This document shows positions 1 through 11,725 of a DNA stretch of 64,000 nt, piece after piece. The stretch's first letter is position 1, and each line of letters starts with the position of its first letter. The notes beneath the pieces are model-generated. The model searched no databases. It saw only the letters and a list, made by a program, of their open reading frames with translations, and was not told the DNA's origin. The stretch is from positions 806,001 through 870,000 of the forward strand of contig NZ_BMFH01000001.1 of NCBI RefSeq assembly GCF_014638095.1, written 5' to 3'. A program made the translations under genes and the position numbers. Origin of the DNA: Muriicola marianensis (lineage in GTDB: Bacteria > Bacteroidota > Bacteroidia > Flavobacteriales > Flavobacteriaceae).

Positions 1-1
1 T

Positions 2-49
2 GTCAAATTCAGGGAGATCGAACCCCAGCCCTTTCCTTCAGTGGCTTAG
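2..49 (+). CDS. possible 3' end of an upstream gene (partial)
   Basis: The frame starting at base 2 is open for 15 codons, ends at TAG (47-49), and has mostly G or C in third positions, as in the neighbouring genes. It could be the last codons of a gene that begins outside the window. Frames 1 and 3 are also open here (stops at 133-135 and 129-131), so the assignment is weak. A TATATTTA -7-like element at 116-123 suggests that the next gene has its own promoter. Confidence 0.22.
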   Translation, partial: VKFREIEPQPFPSVA

Positions 50-145
50 AGGAATTGGCTTATTCCCAGGTAACACAGCAGGCGGATATTCCGGTCGGGC
101 CTTTGGATTTATCCCTATATTTATGGGCTAACTAATTTCAGACCT

Positions 146-2662
146 ATGCGCAAACTCTTTATGCTGGCCATTCTGTGCCTGAGCTACCAACTTTCTGCCC
201 AGGATTACTTTCTGGAAAAATTCAAACCTTTTAATAAAGAAGTCCCCTCCCCCGAAGAATTTCTCGGATATGGTATTGGGGAACGCCATACGCGACACGA
301 CCTTATTGTCGCCTATTTCAAAAAACTGGCAGAGGTCTCAGCCAGGGCCAGTTTCGCTGAATACGGGCGTACCCATGAGGGAAGGATTCTGAGTATGCTG
401 ACCCTGAGCACACCGGAAAACCTCTCAGACCTTCCCAGCCTCAAAGCAAAACACCTGGCCTTTACAGATCCGGCCCAAAATGTTTCTAACTACGAGGAGG
501 TACCCGTGTTTATCAACCTGGCTTACAACGTACATGGAAATGAACCTTCAAGTTCGGAAGCGGCCTTGCTCGCCGCCTATACTTTTGCGGCTTCAGAATC
601 TCAAGAGATCCAAAAATATCTCAGCAATGCGGTGATTTTTATCGATCCCACTATCAATCCGGACGGTCGCGACCGGCATACCCAATGGGCCAACAGCTAC
701 CAGGGTAGCCCTCTGGTGGCAGACCCCCAGGATGCAGAACACGATGAATACTGGCCGGGCGGAAGAACTAACCACTATTGGTTCGACCTAAACCGGGACT
801 GGCTCCTGGGGATCAATCCCGAAAGCAGGGGCAAGCTGAACTGGTACCATCAATGGTATCCGAACGTGGTGACCGATTTTCACGAGATGGGCAGCCAAAG
901 CACCTATTTCTTTGAGCCCATGAAGGCCAACGGTTCCCTGGATCCCATCATGCCCAGGGAAAATTACATCGACCTCAACAACCTGTTCGGGGATTATTTT
1001 GCCAAAGCGCTGGACAGCATAGGCTCCCTCTATTTCACCAAAGAGGTCTTTGACGGCACCTATCCGGGGTACGGTTCCTCCTATCCGGATCTGCAGGGCG
1101 GACTCGGATTGCTGTTTGAGCAGGCGAGTTCGAGGGGCCATAAGCAGACCACGCCCTTTGGGGAGATCACCTTTCCTTTCACGATCAGGAACCAGTTCAC
1201 CTCGAGCATTACCACGGTCAGGGCAGCTGTTGAGAATAAGGCCCTCCTGAGGAAATACCAGCAGGATTTCTTTAAATCTGCACTCACAAGAGCAACCGCT
1301 TCACGCGTTAAAGGCTACACTTTCGGGGAGGCCCATGACCAGAACAGGCTTAAGGCATTTGTCGATAAGCTCCTGCTGCACAGGGTGAAAGTCTTAAAAA
1401 ACAACGACGGATCGTACTTTGTGCCTACCAGGCAACCCCAGTACCGAATGGTGCAAACGGTCTTCGAGACCTATACACGATACAGGGACAGCGTTTTTTA
1501 CGATGCATCTGCCTGGTCTCTTGCCAATTTTTACAATATTTCATACACCGCCCAGAACAGGGAAGTGAGTGGCGCTCCGGTAACCTCTCTTGAAGACTTC
1601 GTGAAATTTACACCTGCCCAGCGTTCTGATTACGCCTACCTGATAGACTGGGACGATTACAATGCTCCTGCGGCCTTGCACTTTCTTCAATCCAAAGGCC
1701 TGGTCCTGTCTTCTTCTTTCCGGCCCTTTACCTCCCAGACCAAAAGAGGAAACAAAAACTTTCACTTCGGCACCTTGCTCCTCCCGGTAAAGCTCCAAAA
1801 AAAGAATGCAGAAGAGGTGTTTGCTATTTTGAGGGAAACGCAGGAAAAATTCCAGGTGCCTGTATATGCTGTTGAATCGGGTCTCAATCTGTCCGGAGTA
1901 GATCTCGGAAGCAGGTTCGTAAGGCCCGTAGAACCGCCGAAAGCAGCCATGATCATAGGAGAAGGTGTCCGTTCCTATGAGGCCGGTGAGGTTTGGCACC
2001 TCCTGGATACACGCGTACACATGCCGATCACCAAGATTCCCATACGAAGCCTGAAAGGCGCCGATCTGGACAAATACAACACCCTCGTCATGGTGTCGGG
2101 AAATTATTCATTTGACGATAAACTCTTCGGAAAGATCAAGTCCTGGGCCGAAAAAGGGAATACCCTGATCACCATCGGAACCGCCTCTAAATGGGCGATT
2201 GACAAGAAGCTGGTCAAGGAAGATCTGATCGAGGAAAAGAAGGATACCACAGCAGTTGTCGAACGCAAACCCTATGCAGATGCGGGTGACAACCTCGGGA
2301 AGGAAAGTGTAGGGGGAATCATCGTGGAGGCTGAGCTCGACCTCACCCATCCGCTTGCCTTCGGCTATCAAAAGGAACGCATTCCCGTATACAAGAACAA
2401 TACGGTCTGGCTGGCTCCCAGCAAGAACGCCTACGCCACGGTATCAAAATATACTCAAAATCCTGTGATCGATGGATTTATCACGGACAAGAACCGCGAT
2501 GAATTCCTCCGGAAGTCAGCCTCCCTTATGGTCAGCCCGATAGGCAACGGCAGGGTGGTCATGTTCGCCGACAACCCCAATTTCAGGGGTTCCTGGTATG
2601 GGACGAACCGACTCTTTCTCAATGCCTTATTCCTTGGAAATCACATAAACGTACCTAAATAA
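146..2662 (+). CDS. exported M14-family zinc carboxypeptidase
   Basis: This 838-residue protein is a secreted zinc metallopeptidase of the M14 (carboxypeptidase A) family, expected to trim peptides outside the cytoplasm. It opens with a signal peptide ending LSAQ-D at about residue 19. The catalytic domain covers roughly residues 40-370: the zinc motif HGNE is at 130-133, the third zinc ligand lies in VTDFHEMG (His245), and a later GLLFEQASS segment supplies the general-base Glu. The remaining C-terminal half resembles the glutamine-amidotransferase-like extension seen in large Bacteroidota M14 proteins. The next gene, an exported amidohydrolase, starts 5 bp after the stop, so the two are probably cotranscribed. 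The family call is firm; the substrate is unknown. Confidence 0.9.
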   Translation: MRKLFMLAILCLSYQLSAQDYFLEKFKPFNKEVPSPEEFLGYGIGERHTRHDLIVAYFKKLAEVSARASFAEYGRTHEGRILSMLTLSTPENLSDLPSLKAKHLAFTDPAQNVSNYEEVPVFINLAYNVHGNEPSSSEAALLAAYTFAASESQEIQKYLSNAVIFIDPTINPDGRDRHTQWANSYQGSPLVADPQDAEHDEYWPGGRTNHYWFDLNRDWLLGINPESRGKLNWYHQWYPNVVTDFHEMGSQSTYFFEPMKANGSLDPIMPRENYIDLNNLFGDYFAKALDSIGSLYFTKEVFDGTYPGYGSSYPDLQGGLGLLFEQASSRGHKQTTPFGEITFPFTIRNQFTSSITTVRAAVENKALLRKYQQDFFKSALTRATASRVKGYTFGEAHDQNRLKAFVDKLLLHRVKVLKNNDGSYFVPTRQPQYRMVQTVFETYTRYRDSVFYDASAWSLANFYNISYTAQNREVSGAPVTSLEDFVKFTPAQRSDYAYLIDWDDYNAPAALHFLQSKGLVLSSSFRPFTSQTKRGNKNFHFGTLLLPVKLQKKNAEEVFAILRETQEKFQVPVYAVESGLNLSGVDLGSRFVRPVEPPKAAMIIGEGVRSYEAGEVWHLLDTRVHMPITKIPIRSLKGADLDKYNTLVMVSGNYSFDDKLFGKIKSWAEKGNTLITIGTASKWAIDKKLVKEDLIEEKKDTTAVVERKPYADAGDNLGKESVGGIIVEAELDLTHPLAFGYQKERIPVYKNNTVWLAPSKNAYATVSKYTQNPVIDGFITDKNRDEFLRKSASLMVSPIGNGRVVMFADNPNFRGSWYGTNRLFLNALFLGNHINVPK

Positions 2663-2667
2663 GAATT

Positions 2668-4230
2668 ATGAAGAATTTATTTCTCACGCTCACAGGGATC
2701 CTGATAAGCCTTGCAACCTTTGCCCAATCGCCGGAAGGAGACGGGCCATTTTCCCAGCTGATCATAAGGGGGGTAACCCTGATCAATGGCAATGGGGCGC
2801 CCCCTGTAGGACCCGTCGATATCGTTGTGGAAAATAATATCATCAGAGAGATCGACGTGGTTGGTTATCCCGGAGTGGAGATCGATCCTTCCCGCAGACC
2901 ACAACTCACTCCCGGAGGGAAAGAGCTGGATTGTACCGGTATGTATCTCATGCCCGGATTCGTGGACATGCACGGTCATATAGGCGGCAGAGCTCAGGGA
3001 GCAGAACCTGATTACGTCTTTAAACTCTGGATGGCCCACGGGATCACGACCATCAGAGAGCCCAGCGGAAGAGGGGTCGACTTTGCGATGGACCTGAAAC
3101 GGAAAAGCGCCAGGAATGAGATCATAGCCCCCAGGATCTTTGTTTATACCGGATTCGGGCAGGGCAGTAAAGAGGAGATCAGCACCCCTGAAATGGCCCG
3201 GGCATGGGTCAGGAGCAATGCTCAGAAAGGGGCAGATGGGATCAAGTTTTTCGGAGCTCCCCCGGAGATCATGAGTGCAGCTCTGGAAGAGAACAAAAAA
3301 CTGGGCCTGCGGTCTGCCTGTCATCATGCCCAGATGGATGTTGCCCGATGGAATGTGCTGAATTCGGCCCGTGCCGGACTCACCTCCATGGAGCACTGGT
3401 ACGGCCTGCCGGAGGCATTGTTTACAGACCGGACAGTTCAGGACTATCCCCTGGATTACAACTACAATAACGAACAACACCGTTTTCAGGAAGCAGGCCG
3501 GCTTTGGGAGCAGGCGGCACCTCCTTATTCAGAACACTGGAATGCCGTAATGGATGAGCTGCTGGAGCTCGATTTTACCCTGGATCCCACCTTTAATATC
3601 TACGAGGCCAGCCGGGATCTCCAAAGGGCCAGGAGGGCCGAATGGCACGAAGACTACACCCTCCCCTCCCTATGGGAATTTTACCAGCCCAGCAAGATCT
3701 CGCACGGCTCGTACTGGCATTACTGGGGGACCGAACAGGAAGTGGCCTGGAAAAAGAATTACGCCCTGTGGATGACCTTTGTGAATGAGTACAAAAATCG
3801 AGGAGGCCGGGTGACCACCGGATCGGATTCCGGCTTTATCTTCCAGCTCTATGGTTTCGCCTATGTGAGGGAACTAGAATTACTTCGAGAGGCGGGTTTT
3901 CACCCATTGGAGATTATCAGGAGCGCAACCCTGAACGGGGCAGAAGCCCTGGGGGTCAGTGATAAAATAGGGACCGTGACCGTGGGGAAATTAGCAGATT
4001 TTGTGATCGTTGGGGAAAATCCCCTCGAAAACTTAAAAGTGTTGTATGGCACGGGAGCCATCAAGCTCACCGAAGACAATGAAGTAGTCCGTGTAGGCGG
4101 CGTGCACTACACGATCAAGGACGGTATCGTCTACGACGCGAAAGCACTCTTACGGGACGTAAAGAGGATGGTCGAAGAGAAAAAACGAGAAACAGACTAC
4201 AAAATAAGGCAACCGGGAATAAAAGAATAA
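2668..4230 (+). CDS. exported amidohydrolase-family metal-dependent hydrolase
   Basis: The 520-residue product has a signal peptide (MKNLFLTLTGILISLATFAQ) and an amidohydrolase-superfamily TIM barrel. The metal motif HxH is in DMHGHIGG (His102, His104); a DGIKFFG segment supplies the likely bridging Lys; ACHHAQ and TGSDSGF carry further His and Asp ligands. The C-terminal GVSDKIGTVTVGKLADFVI block is the beta-sandwich return typical of imidazolonepropionase/dihydroorotase-like enzymes. It follows the M14 peptidase by 5 bp, so a joint role in extracytoplasmic breakdown of peptides or cyclic amides is plausible. The exact substrate cannot be read from the sequence. Confidence 0.9.
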   Translation: MKNLFLTLTGILISLATFAQSPEGDGPFSQLIIRGVTLINGNGAPPVGPVDIVVENNIIREIDVVGYPGVEIDPSRRPQLTPGGKELDCTGMYLMPGFVDMHGHIGGRAQGAEPDYVFKLWMAHGITTIREPSGRGVDFAMDLKRKSARNEIIAPRIFVYTGFGQGSKEEISTPEMARAWVRSNAQKGADGIKFFGAPPEIMSAALEENKKLGLRSACHHAQMDVARWNVLNSARAGLTSMEHWYGLPEALFTDRTVQDYPLDYNYNNEQHRFQEAGRLWEQAAPPYSEHWNAVMDELLELDFTLDPTFNIYEASRDLQRARRAEWHEDYTLPSLWEFYQPSKISHGSYWHYWGTEQEVAWKKNYALWMTFVNEYKNRGGRVTTGSDSGFIFQLYGFAYVRELELLREAGFHPLEIIRSATLNGAEALGVSDKIGTVTVGKLADFVIVGENPLENLKVLYGTGAIKLTEDNEVVRVGGVHYTIKDGIVYDAKALLRDVKRMVEEKKRETDYKIRQPGIKE

Positions 4231-4251
4231 ATAAGGTCATTATGTACTTTA

Positions 4252-4506
4252 TTAAACGGTTAGATTTTTCTTTTGGGTCCTGAATGAGAGTTCAGCCTTG
4301 ATACGGGCATTCTTGAACCGGTAGAGGCGGGCTATTTTTTCGGCACCAGCCTTCTCAACTTGTTTACGATGTACAGGAAGAACAGGCCTACCATCCAGAA
4401 CAAGATCCATTTTATGATGTTCAGTTTCAGCATGGTTTTGTGCTTTTTGGGCAAAGGCGCCGGCACTCATCAGAAGGGCCAGGCAAAGGGTTAAAATAGC
4501 TTTCAC
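4252..4506 (-). CDS. small secreted hypothetical protein
   Basis: An 84-residue protein with a clear signal peptide (MKAILTLCLALLMSAGAFA, cleaved before Gln20) and a short, charged mature part rich in Lys, Arg and His. It runs convergently to the amidohydrolase gene, 21 bp from its stop. I recognise no domain. The signal peptide and Bacteroidota-style A-Q cleavage argue that it is real; a role in the periplasm or on the surface is inferred. Confidence 0.6.
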   Translation of the reverse strand: MKAILTLCLALLMSAGAFAQKAQNHAETEHHKMDLVLDGRPVLPVHRKQVEKAGAEKIARLYRFKNARIKAELSFRTQKKNLTV

Positions 4507-4986
4507 GATTTGGGTGTTTCGTCTAATAAAGTAACCCCGTATTTGTCAAAGGTTTGTTCGTAAATCGCTGAAGGTCAATGTATTTTCGGCAAGTGTAAAA
4601 TTGTCGGACCAACAGACAAATTTCCCCGTCAACAGGATCGACAAGGCTTAACTCCTCAACCCTGAAAGCGGTATTTCATCGGCAAAAAAGTGGGCATCAC
4701 AGAAATCAGGTCGCTCTGTTTGAGCGGTGTAACTCGGACTTCAAGAAGGGTAAAAGTTGACCGGTCAACCGGAATTTGCATCGCCCAATTTCGTATCTTT
4801 ATGATCCCATGTAATTCAGCAGAAGAGGGTCAGTCAAAACTGCAATCCAAAATAAGCGAACCTTGCAATTCCTGTCTATTCCTCCTGCCGTTTTGATTGG
4901 GTTAATAGCCGGCCTGATGACAGACACTTTGACCGAATGGAAGAAGTGATTAACCGTGAAGATTTTCCAGAATTAAATTTACAGCT
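4507..4986 (+). other. 480-bp gap between divergent genes, no convincing gene
   Basis: This stretch separates the small secreted protein from the plus-strand surface protein. A 68-codon ORF at 4690-4896 has no recognisable features and mixed codon use, so I do not call it. A TATCTTTA element near 4796-4803 with an upstream TTTG at about 4785 resembles a flavobacterial promoter, although the spacing is short. No hairpin terminator was found. Confidence 0.4.
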
Positions 4987-6300
4987 ATGAAAAAGAAATG
5001 GATCAACAAACATGAAGTAACAGGAATGAAGGCAATCCCTATATGGATTTTTGTATTACTGTTAAGCCTGGTTTTCTCAGCTCCTACCTATGCCTTCCAG
5101 GATATGGGGGAACAGGATGTATCCTACGCTTCTTACAAGGGAGAAGTGGTGGATAGTGAAACAAACAAACCCCTGATCTTTGCTACACTAACGGTATCGG
5201 GGTCTAATATCAGCACTGTGACCAATACAGAGGGTGCCTTTTTACTTAAGGTACCTACTGATATGGAAAGCACTTCGGTAGAAGTGAGTTTCCTGGGCTA
5301 CAGGTCGAAAACCGTACCTCTTTCTACATTAAAGACGGAGGATAATACTATTTCCCTGGACGTACTGGTCACGGAATTGCCTGAGGTAAATGTAACCGTA
5401 CCCAAGGATGCTGTTACCCTTGTCAAGGAAACCCTTAGGAGGAAAGGAGAAAACTACGTCAATGATCCGAGTGTCATGACCGCCTTTTACAGGGAGACCA
5501 TCAAGAGAAGGCGCAGGAATGTTTCCCTTTCCGAGGCTGTGGTCTCCATCTTTAAGACACCTTATACCTCACCCCGCAGAGACGCAGTACAGATGTATAA
5601 GTCGCGTAAAAGTACGGACTACAGTAAGCTCGATACCCTGGTGCTGAAACTTCAGGGTGGGCCTTTCAATGCCCTCTACGTGGATGTGATGAAATACCCC
5701 GAGTACATCTTTGGGGAGGAGAGTATCGATAACTACAATTTCAGGTTCGACAGGTCGACCCGCATCAATGACAGGCTGATTTATGTCATCAGCTTCAACC
5801 AAAGGGAAGATGTCCTGGAACCTCTTTACAGGGGCGAGCTCTATATCGATGTGCAAAATAAGGTGCTGACCAGTGCGATCTATTCCCTGAATATCACAGA
5901 CCGGGACCTCGCCAGCAGGCTCTTTGTCCGAAAAAAGCCATGGAATGCAAGGGTATATCCTGAGGAGGTTGCCTACCGGGTGGATTACAGGGAGAAGAAC
6001 GGAAAATGGTATTACGGCTACAGCAATGCTGTGCTGGAATTCAAGATCGACTGGGACAAGAAGCTGTTTAACTCAATTTACAGCATGACCTGTGAAATGG
6101 CGGTTACCGACTGGGAGCAGAATCCGGAACTTTCGGAACCCAGATTCAGGGACCGACTTAAGTCGACCATGATCCTCAGTGATGAAGCCTCCGGATTTTC
6201 TGATCCGGACTTCTGGGGAGAATACAATATTATAGAACCTGAAAAGTCGATCGAATCAGCCATAAGAAAAATACAACGGCAGTTAAGAAAGCAGGGATAA
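4987..6300 (+). CDS. exported protein with carboxypeptidase-D-like regulatory domain
   Basis: The 437-residue product begins with a membrane-targeting signal. An internal ATG at 5026 (MKAIPIWIFVLLLSLVF) would give a more usual signal peptide than the first ATG, so the start is uncertain. Residues about 48-125 form a CarboxypepD_reg-like beta-sandwich (GEVVDSETNKPLIFATLTV ... VSFLGYRSKTV), the domain that also precedes many TonB receptors. The remaining 300 residues are a beta-rich region of unknown function typical of Bacteroidota surface or outer-membrane-associated proteins. A strong terminator follows at once, so this appears to be a single-gene unit. The domain assignment is solid; the role is unknown. 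Confidence 0.8.
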   Translation: MKKKWINKHEVTGMKAIPIWIFVLLLSLVFSAPTYAFQDMGEQDVSYASYKGEVVDSETNKPLIFATLTVSGSNISTVTNTEGAFLLKVPTDMESTSVEVSFLGYRSKTVPLSTLKTEDNTISLDVLVTELPEVNVTVPKDAVTLVKETLRRKGENYVNDPSVMTAFYRETIKRRRRNVSLSEAVVSIFKTPYTSPRRDAVQMYKSRKSTDYSKLDTLVLKLQGGPFNALYVDVMKYPEYIFGEESIDNYNFRFDRSTRINDRLIYVISFNQREDVLEPLYRGELYIDVQNKVLTSAIYSLNITDRDLASRLFVRKKPWNARVYPEEVAYRVDYREKNGKWYYGYSNAVLEFKIDWDKKLFNSIYSMTCEMAVTDWEQNPELSEPRFRDRLKSTMILSDEASGFSDPDFWGEYNIIEPEKSIESAIRKIQRQLRKQG

Positions 6301-6325
6301 TCACCTAACCCGCGTGAGGCAAAGC

Positions 6326-6360
6326 AAAACCGGCTCCTGCAGAGGGCCGGTTTTATTTTT
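6326..6360 (+). terminator. rho-independent terminator
   Basis: AAAACCGGC (from 6326) pairs perfectly with GCCGGTTTT (6346-6354) across an 11-nt loop, followed by ATTTTT. It ends the transcript of the preceding surface-protein gene. Confidence 0.85.
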
Positions 6361-6461
6361 TAACATACCGCTGACTCAGACAAAAGAGGAGGTAGGTGTA
6401 CTTATAAACAATTGTTCATAAGTCAGGTTTATAACTTGTTGATTTTAAATTCCTTACATCG

Positions 6462-6492
6462 TTTGCACAATCCGATCTTTCGACTATATTTA
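6462..6492 (+). promoter_or_regulatory. flavobacterial promoter for candidate RNA
   Basis: TTTG at 6462-6465 and TATATTTA at 6485-6492 are separated by 19 bp, matching the Bacteroidota -33 TTG / -7 TAnnTTTG arrangement. The predicted start of transcription is near 6499. No conserved gene lies downstream before the strong terminator at 6851-6898. Confidence 0.6.
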
Positions 6493-6499
6493 CTTTGTG

Positions 6500-6898
6500 G
6501 TTAAGCGGGAGAAGCTTCCTGTTTCACACCGAAAGCCACTATAAAGTTGACGTTCTTTATATTGTTGCAATGGGCATTTTCACGACCGGGAACTTCGGTT
6601 TTCGGAAAAGAAAAACATACCGGTCGAAAGGGGCTCCGGTCCCGGAACACCGGAAAAGTATGACAGACCCCCGTACGCAACCTCAGGGTTAAGTATGAAT
6701 TGACGTCATGCGGAAGCAACAAGAAGAAACACCAATCGGGTCGCAGTTGAAAAATTGAGAACGTAGATGTTTCAAACGTCGAGACAGCCATGCTGCCAGC
6801 CTTCGGGTTGGGTTCCGGACCGCAAGGAAAGGAAAGCAAGCTGTTTCTAGAAAGCCATATCAGTGTACCCGTTACAATGATATGGCTTTTGTTTTTCT
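6500..6898 (+). ncRNA. candidate 400-nt non-coding RNA
   Basis: A promoter-like pair just upstream and a 12-bp terminator stem at the end bound about 400 nt with no convincing protein gene. A 65-codon ORF (6495-6692) and a 112-codon antisense ORF have no recognisable features. The segment is rich in short G+C inverted repeats such as ACCGGTC/GACCGG variants around 6575-6660 and contains CTTCGGG-type loops, consistent with a structured RNA. It does not carry RNase P, tmRNA or SRP RNA hallmark sequences that I can recognise. It could instead be a long leader or a small-protein mRNA. Confidence 0.45.
6851..6898 (+). terminator. rho-independent terminator
   Basis: AAAGCCATATCA (6851-6862) pairs perfectly with TGATATGGCTTT (6878-6889), followed by TTGTTTTTCT. 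It closes the candidate RNA unit and insulates the isocitrate dehydrogenase promoter just downstream. Confidence 0.85.
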
Positions 6899-6947
6899 AC
6901 CTCCCATAGGTCCCTCCGCTAGTCGAGTTACACCTGCACATTTCACC

Positions 6948-6977
6948 TTTGCAGCCTCCTTTAAAATTGTATATTTG
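6948..6977 (+). promoter_or_regulatory. promoter of isocitrate dehydrogenase gene
   Basis: TTTG at 6948-6951 and TATATTTG at 6970-6977 with an 18-bp spacer match the Bacteroidota promoter consensus closely. The predicted transcription start is about 6983, giving a 25-nt leader before the ATG at 7008. Confidence 0.7.
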
Positions 6978-6986
6978 CACGCCTGA

Positions 6987-9230
<2,244 letters not shown>

Positions 9231-9308
9231 TTTCCGGATATTTCAATAATTTTCAGGATTTTCTATCCTGCTGCCTTGTTATGCGCAATTCTTTTCTATT
9301 TTTAAAGA

Positions 9309-11717
9309 ATGTATTCTTCTCGGCCCTTACAGCGCTTGCTGCCGATTGTCTTAACCCTTCTGTTTTACGGGATTTCTGCCCAGGAGCGATTTACGCTGAG
9401 CGGGACGGTAAGTGAAGTATCCAGCAATGAAGCCCTGATCGGTGTCAGCATTGTCATCCCCTCCCTGAAAACAGGGGTCTCCACAAACGAATACGGCTTC
9501 TTTTCCCTTACCCTGCCCAGGGGTACCTATGAACTGCAGATCACCTACCTGGGGTTCGAGGAAATTTCGGAGACCGTAGTGTTTGACAGGGATAAAAAAA
9601 TGAATTTTCAGCTGACAGAAAAGGCCGAGGTCCTCGACGAAGTGGTTGTCACAGAAAACGTGGAACAGCTCAACATCAGGAAGCCCCAGATGAGCGTGAA
9701 TACCCTATCGGTACAAACCATAAAGGATATCCCGGTAGTTCTCGGTGAGGCGGATATCATCAAATCCCTCATCCTGCTTCCCGGGGTAAGCAACGCAGGA
9801 GAAGGAGCCTCAGGATTCAACGTTAGAGGAGGCGCAGCAGATCAGAACCTCATCCTCCTCGACGAAGCTACTATCTTTAACAGCTCTCACCTATTTGGAT
9901 TTTTCTCAGTGTTCAATCCCGATGCCATCAAGGATGTTAAGTTGTTTAAAGGGGCTATTCCCTCCCGATACGGAGGCAGGGTCTCCTCTGTCCTGGAGAT
10001 TTTCCAGAAGGAGGGGAACAGCAAGGAGTTCAAAATGAACGGGGGGATCGGGGCCGTGGCGAGCAGGCTGCTGGCAGAGGGTCCGATCGCAAAGGATAAA
10101 TCGGCCTTCCTGATCGGGGGGCGAGCCTCCTATGCCCATCTTTTTCTCCCCTTGTTCGACCTTGACAATACGGCTTATTTCTACGATCTCAACACCAAGA
10201 TCAACTTTAAACTGAACGAGAACAACAACCTTTTCCTTTCCGGATATTTTGGCCGGGATGTATTTTCCATCTCTAATAATTTCGAGAATATTTACGGGAA
10301 CAGCGTCCTGAACCTCCGGTGGAACCACCTCTTCTCAGACAGGCTGTTCAGCAACCTCTCCCTGATCTATTCCGACTTCTACTATGGGCTGGAACTGGAC
10401 TTTGTCGGTTTTAAATGGAACTCTGGAATCAGGAACTTCAACATTAAATACGACCTGAAGAATTATATCAGTGATACCTTCCAGATCAATTACGGCCTCA
10501 ACAATATCTACTACATCTTTAATCCCGGGAAGATCGTCCCCAACAGTCCTGAATCCGGCATCGTGGAGGAGCAGCTGATCAAAAAATACGCTGACGAATT
10601 CGCGGCCTACGTGGACGTTGAGCATACCATTTCCTCTTCCCTGAGTCTTCAATACGGCCTGCGCCTCAGCCATTTTATCCGTTTTGGACAGGAAGAACTG
10701 AACGTTTATGAGAATAACAACCCTGTGACCTTTGATCCTTTTTTGTTGATCTACCAGGAAGCACAACCCATTGGCACGGTTGCTTCTTCCAGGAGTGAGC
10801 AGCTGGCGAGTTTCACCAACCTGGAACCCCGGCTGGCTATTGCCTATACATTGAATGATGAACAGTCACTCAAGGCCAGCTACACCCGCATGGCACAATA
10901 TCTGCACTTGCTTTCCAATACCAGCTCCCCTACTCCCCTTGATGTCTGGACCCCCAGTGGACCGTTTGTGGAACCACAATTACTGGATCAATACGCCCTG
11001 GGATATTTTCGTTCCATATCGGATGGAGCATACAGCCTGGAAACTGAGGTTTTTTACAAGGATATTCAGAACAGGATCGATTACATCGATGGGGCCAACC
11101 TGATCGCCAACAATGCCATAGAGCAGGTTATCCTGAACGGAGAGGCAAGAGCCTACGGACTGGAAGTCCTCCTGAGAAAGAATGAAGGTAGGTTTAAAGG
11201 CTGGCTTGCCTATACACTCTCGAGATCGGAACAGCGAACCCCGGGAAGGAACCTCTCATTCGACAACGGGAGATCTAATCGGGAAACAGGGATCAACTTC
11301 TCCAGGTGGTATAGTACGCCTTATGACAAAACCCATGATATCTCCCTATTTGGCAGTTATGACCTGAATAAAAAGTGGAGTTTTAACAGCAATTTTGTTT
11401 ATCAGACCGGTCAACCGACGAACTACCCCGTGGGGCAGTTTCAATTCCAGGGGCTCACGGTTCCCTTCTATGGGCTGAGGAACCAGGAACGCCTGCCGGC
11501 TTACCACCGCCTCGACCTGTCGGCCACGCTGACCCCAAAAAAGAATGAAAACAGGAATTGGCAGGCCGAATGGGTATTCAGTATCTATAACGTGTACAGT
11601 CGGATGAATGCAGCAGCTATAAATTTCCGCAGGAATCAGGACACGGGGGTGAATGAAGCCATTCGCACCTCCATTTTCGGGATCGTGCCGGCGGTAACCT
11701 ATAACTTTAAATTTTGA
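9309..11717 (+). CDS. TonB-dependent outer-membrane receptor with carboxypeptidase-like N-domain
   Basis: An 802-residue outer-membrane protein. A signal peptide ends GISAQ (about residue 24). Residues 27-110 are a CarboxypepD_reg-like domain (LSGTVSEVSSNEALIGVSI). The plug domain follows at about 118-225 (LPGVSNAGEGASGFNVRGG, then the IPSRYGGRVSSVLEI strand), and the rest is a 22-strand-type beta-barrel ending in the aromatic residue of YNFKF. It imports a nutrient using TonB energy; the substrate is unknown. The lipoprotein gene 8 bp downstream is the usual DUF4249 partner. A TTG/TATTTTTA promoter-like pair (9276-9278, 9297-9304) sits almost on the ATG, suggesting a very short or absent leader. 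Confidence 0.93.
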   Translation: MYSSRPLQRLLPIVLTLLFYGISAQERFTLSGTVSEVSSNEALIGVSIVIPSLKTGVSTNEYGFFSLTLPRGTYELQITYLGFEEISETVVFDRDKKMNFQLTEKAEVLDEVVVTENVEQLNIRKPQMSVNTLSVQTIKDIPVVLGEADIIKSLILLPGVSNAGEGASGFNVRGGAADQNLILLDEATIFNSSHLFGFFSVFNPDAIKDVKLFKGAIPSRYGGRVSSVLEIFQKEGNSKEFKMNGGIGAVASRLLAEGPIAKDKSAFLIGGRASYAHLFLPLFDLDNTAYFYDLNTKINFKLNENNNLFLSGYFGRDVFSISNNFENIYGNSVLNLRWNHLFSDRLFSNLSLIYSDFYYGLELDFVGFKWNSGIRNFNIKYDLKNYISDTFQINYGLNNIYYIFNPGKIVPNSPESGIVEEQLIKKYADEFAAYVDVEHTISSSLSLQYGLRLSHFIRFGQEELNVYENNNPVTFDPFLLIYQEAQPIGTVASSRSEQLASFTNLEPRLAIAYTLNDEQSLKASYTRMAQYLHLLSNTSSPTPLDVWTPSGPFVEPQLLDQYALGYFRSISDGAYSLETEVFYKDIQNRIDYIDGANLIANNAIEQVILNGEARAYGLEVLLRKNEGRFKGWLAYTLSRSEQRTPGRNLSFDNGRSNRETGINFSRWYSTPYDKTHDISLFGSYDLNKKWSFNSNFVYQTGQPTNYPVGQFQFQGLTVPFYGLRNQERLPAYHRLDLSATLTPKKNENRNWQAEWVFSIYNVYSRMNAAAINFRRNQDTGVNEAIRTSIFGIVPAVTYNFKF

Positions 11718-11725
11718 TCCACGCC

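Noticed and set aside
1-135. Alternative open frames 1 and 3 at the left edge
   Set aside because: They cannot be separated from each other; the promoter-like element at 116-123 argues that neither crosses into the peptidase unit.
2677-3480. 267-codon minus-strand ORF under the amidohydrolase
   Set aside because: Shadow frame of a high-confidence gene on the other strand, with no domain.
4690-4896. 68-codon ORF in the gap before the surface-protein gene
   Set aside because: No recognisable domain, signal or promoter placement; base composition does not differ from non-coding sequence.
6495-6839. Two overlapping ORFs (65 codons plus, 112 codons minus) in the orphan transcription unit
   Set aside because: Both are low-complexity translations with no family resemblance; the unit is better explained as RNA, though a small protein cannot be excluded.
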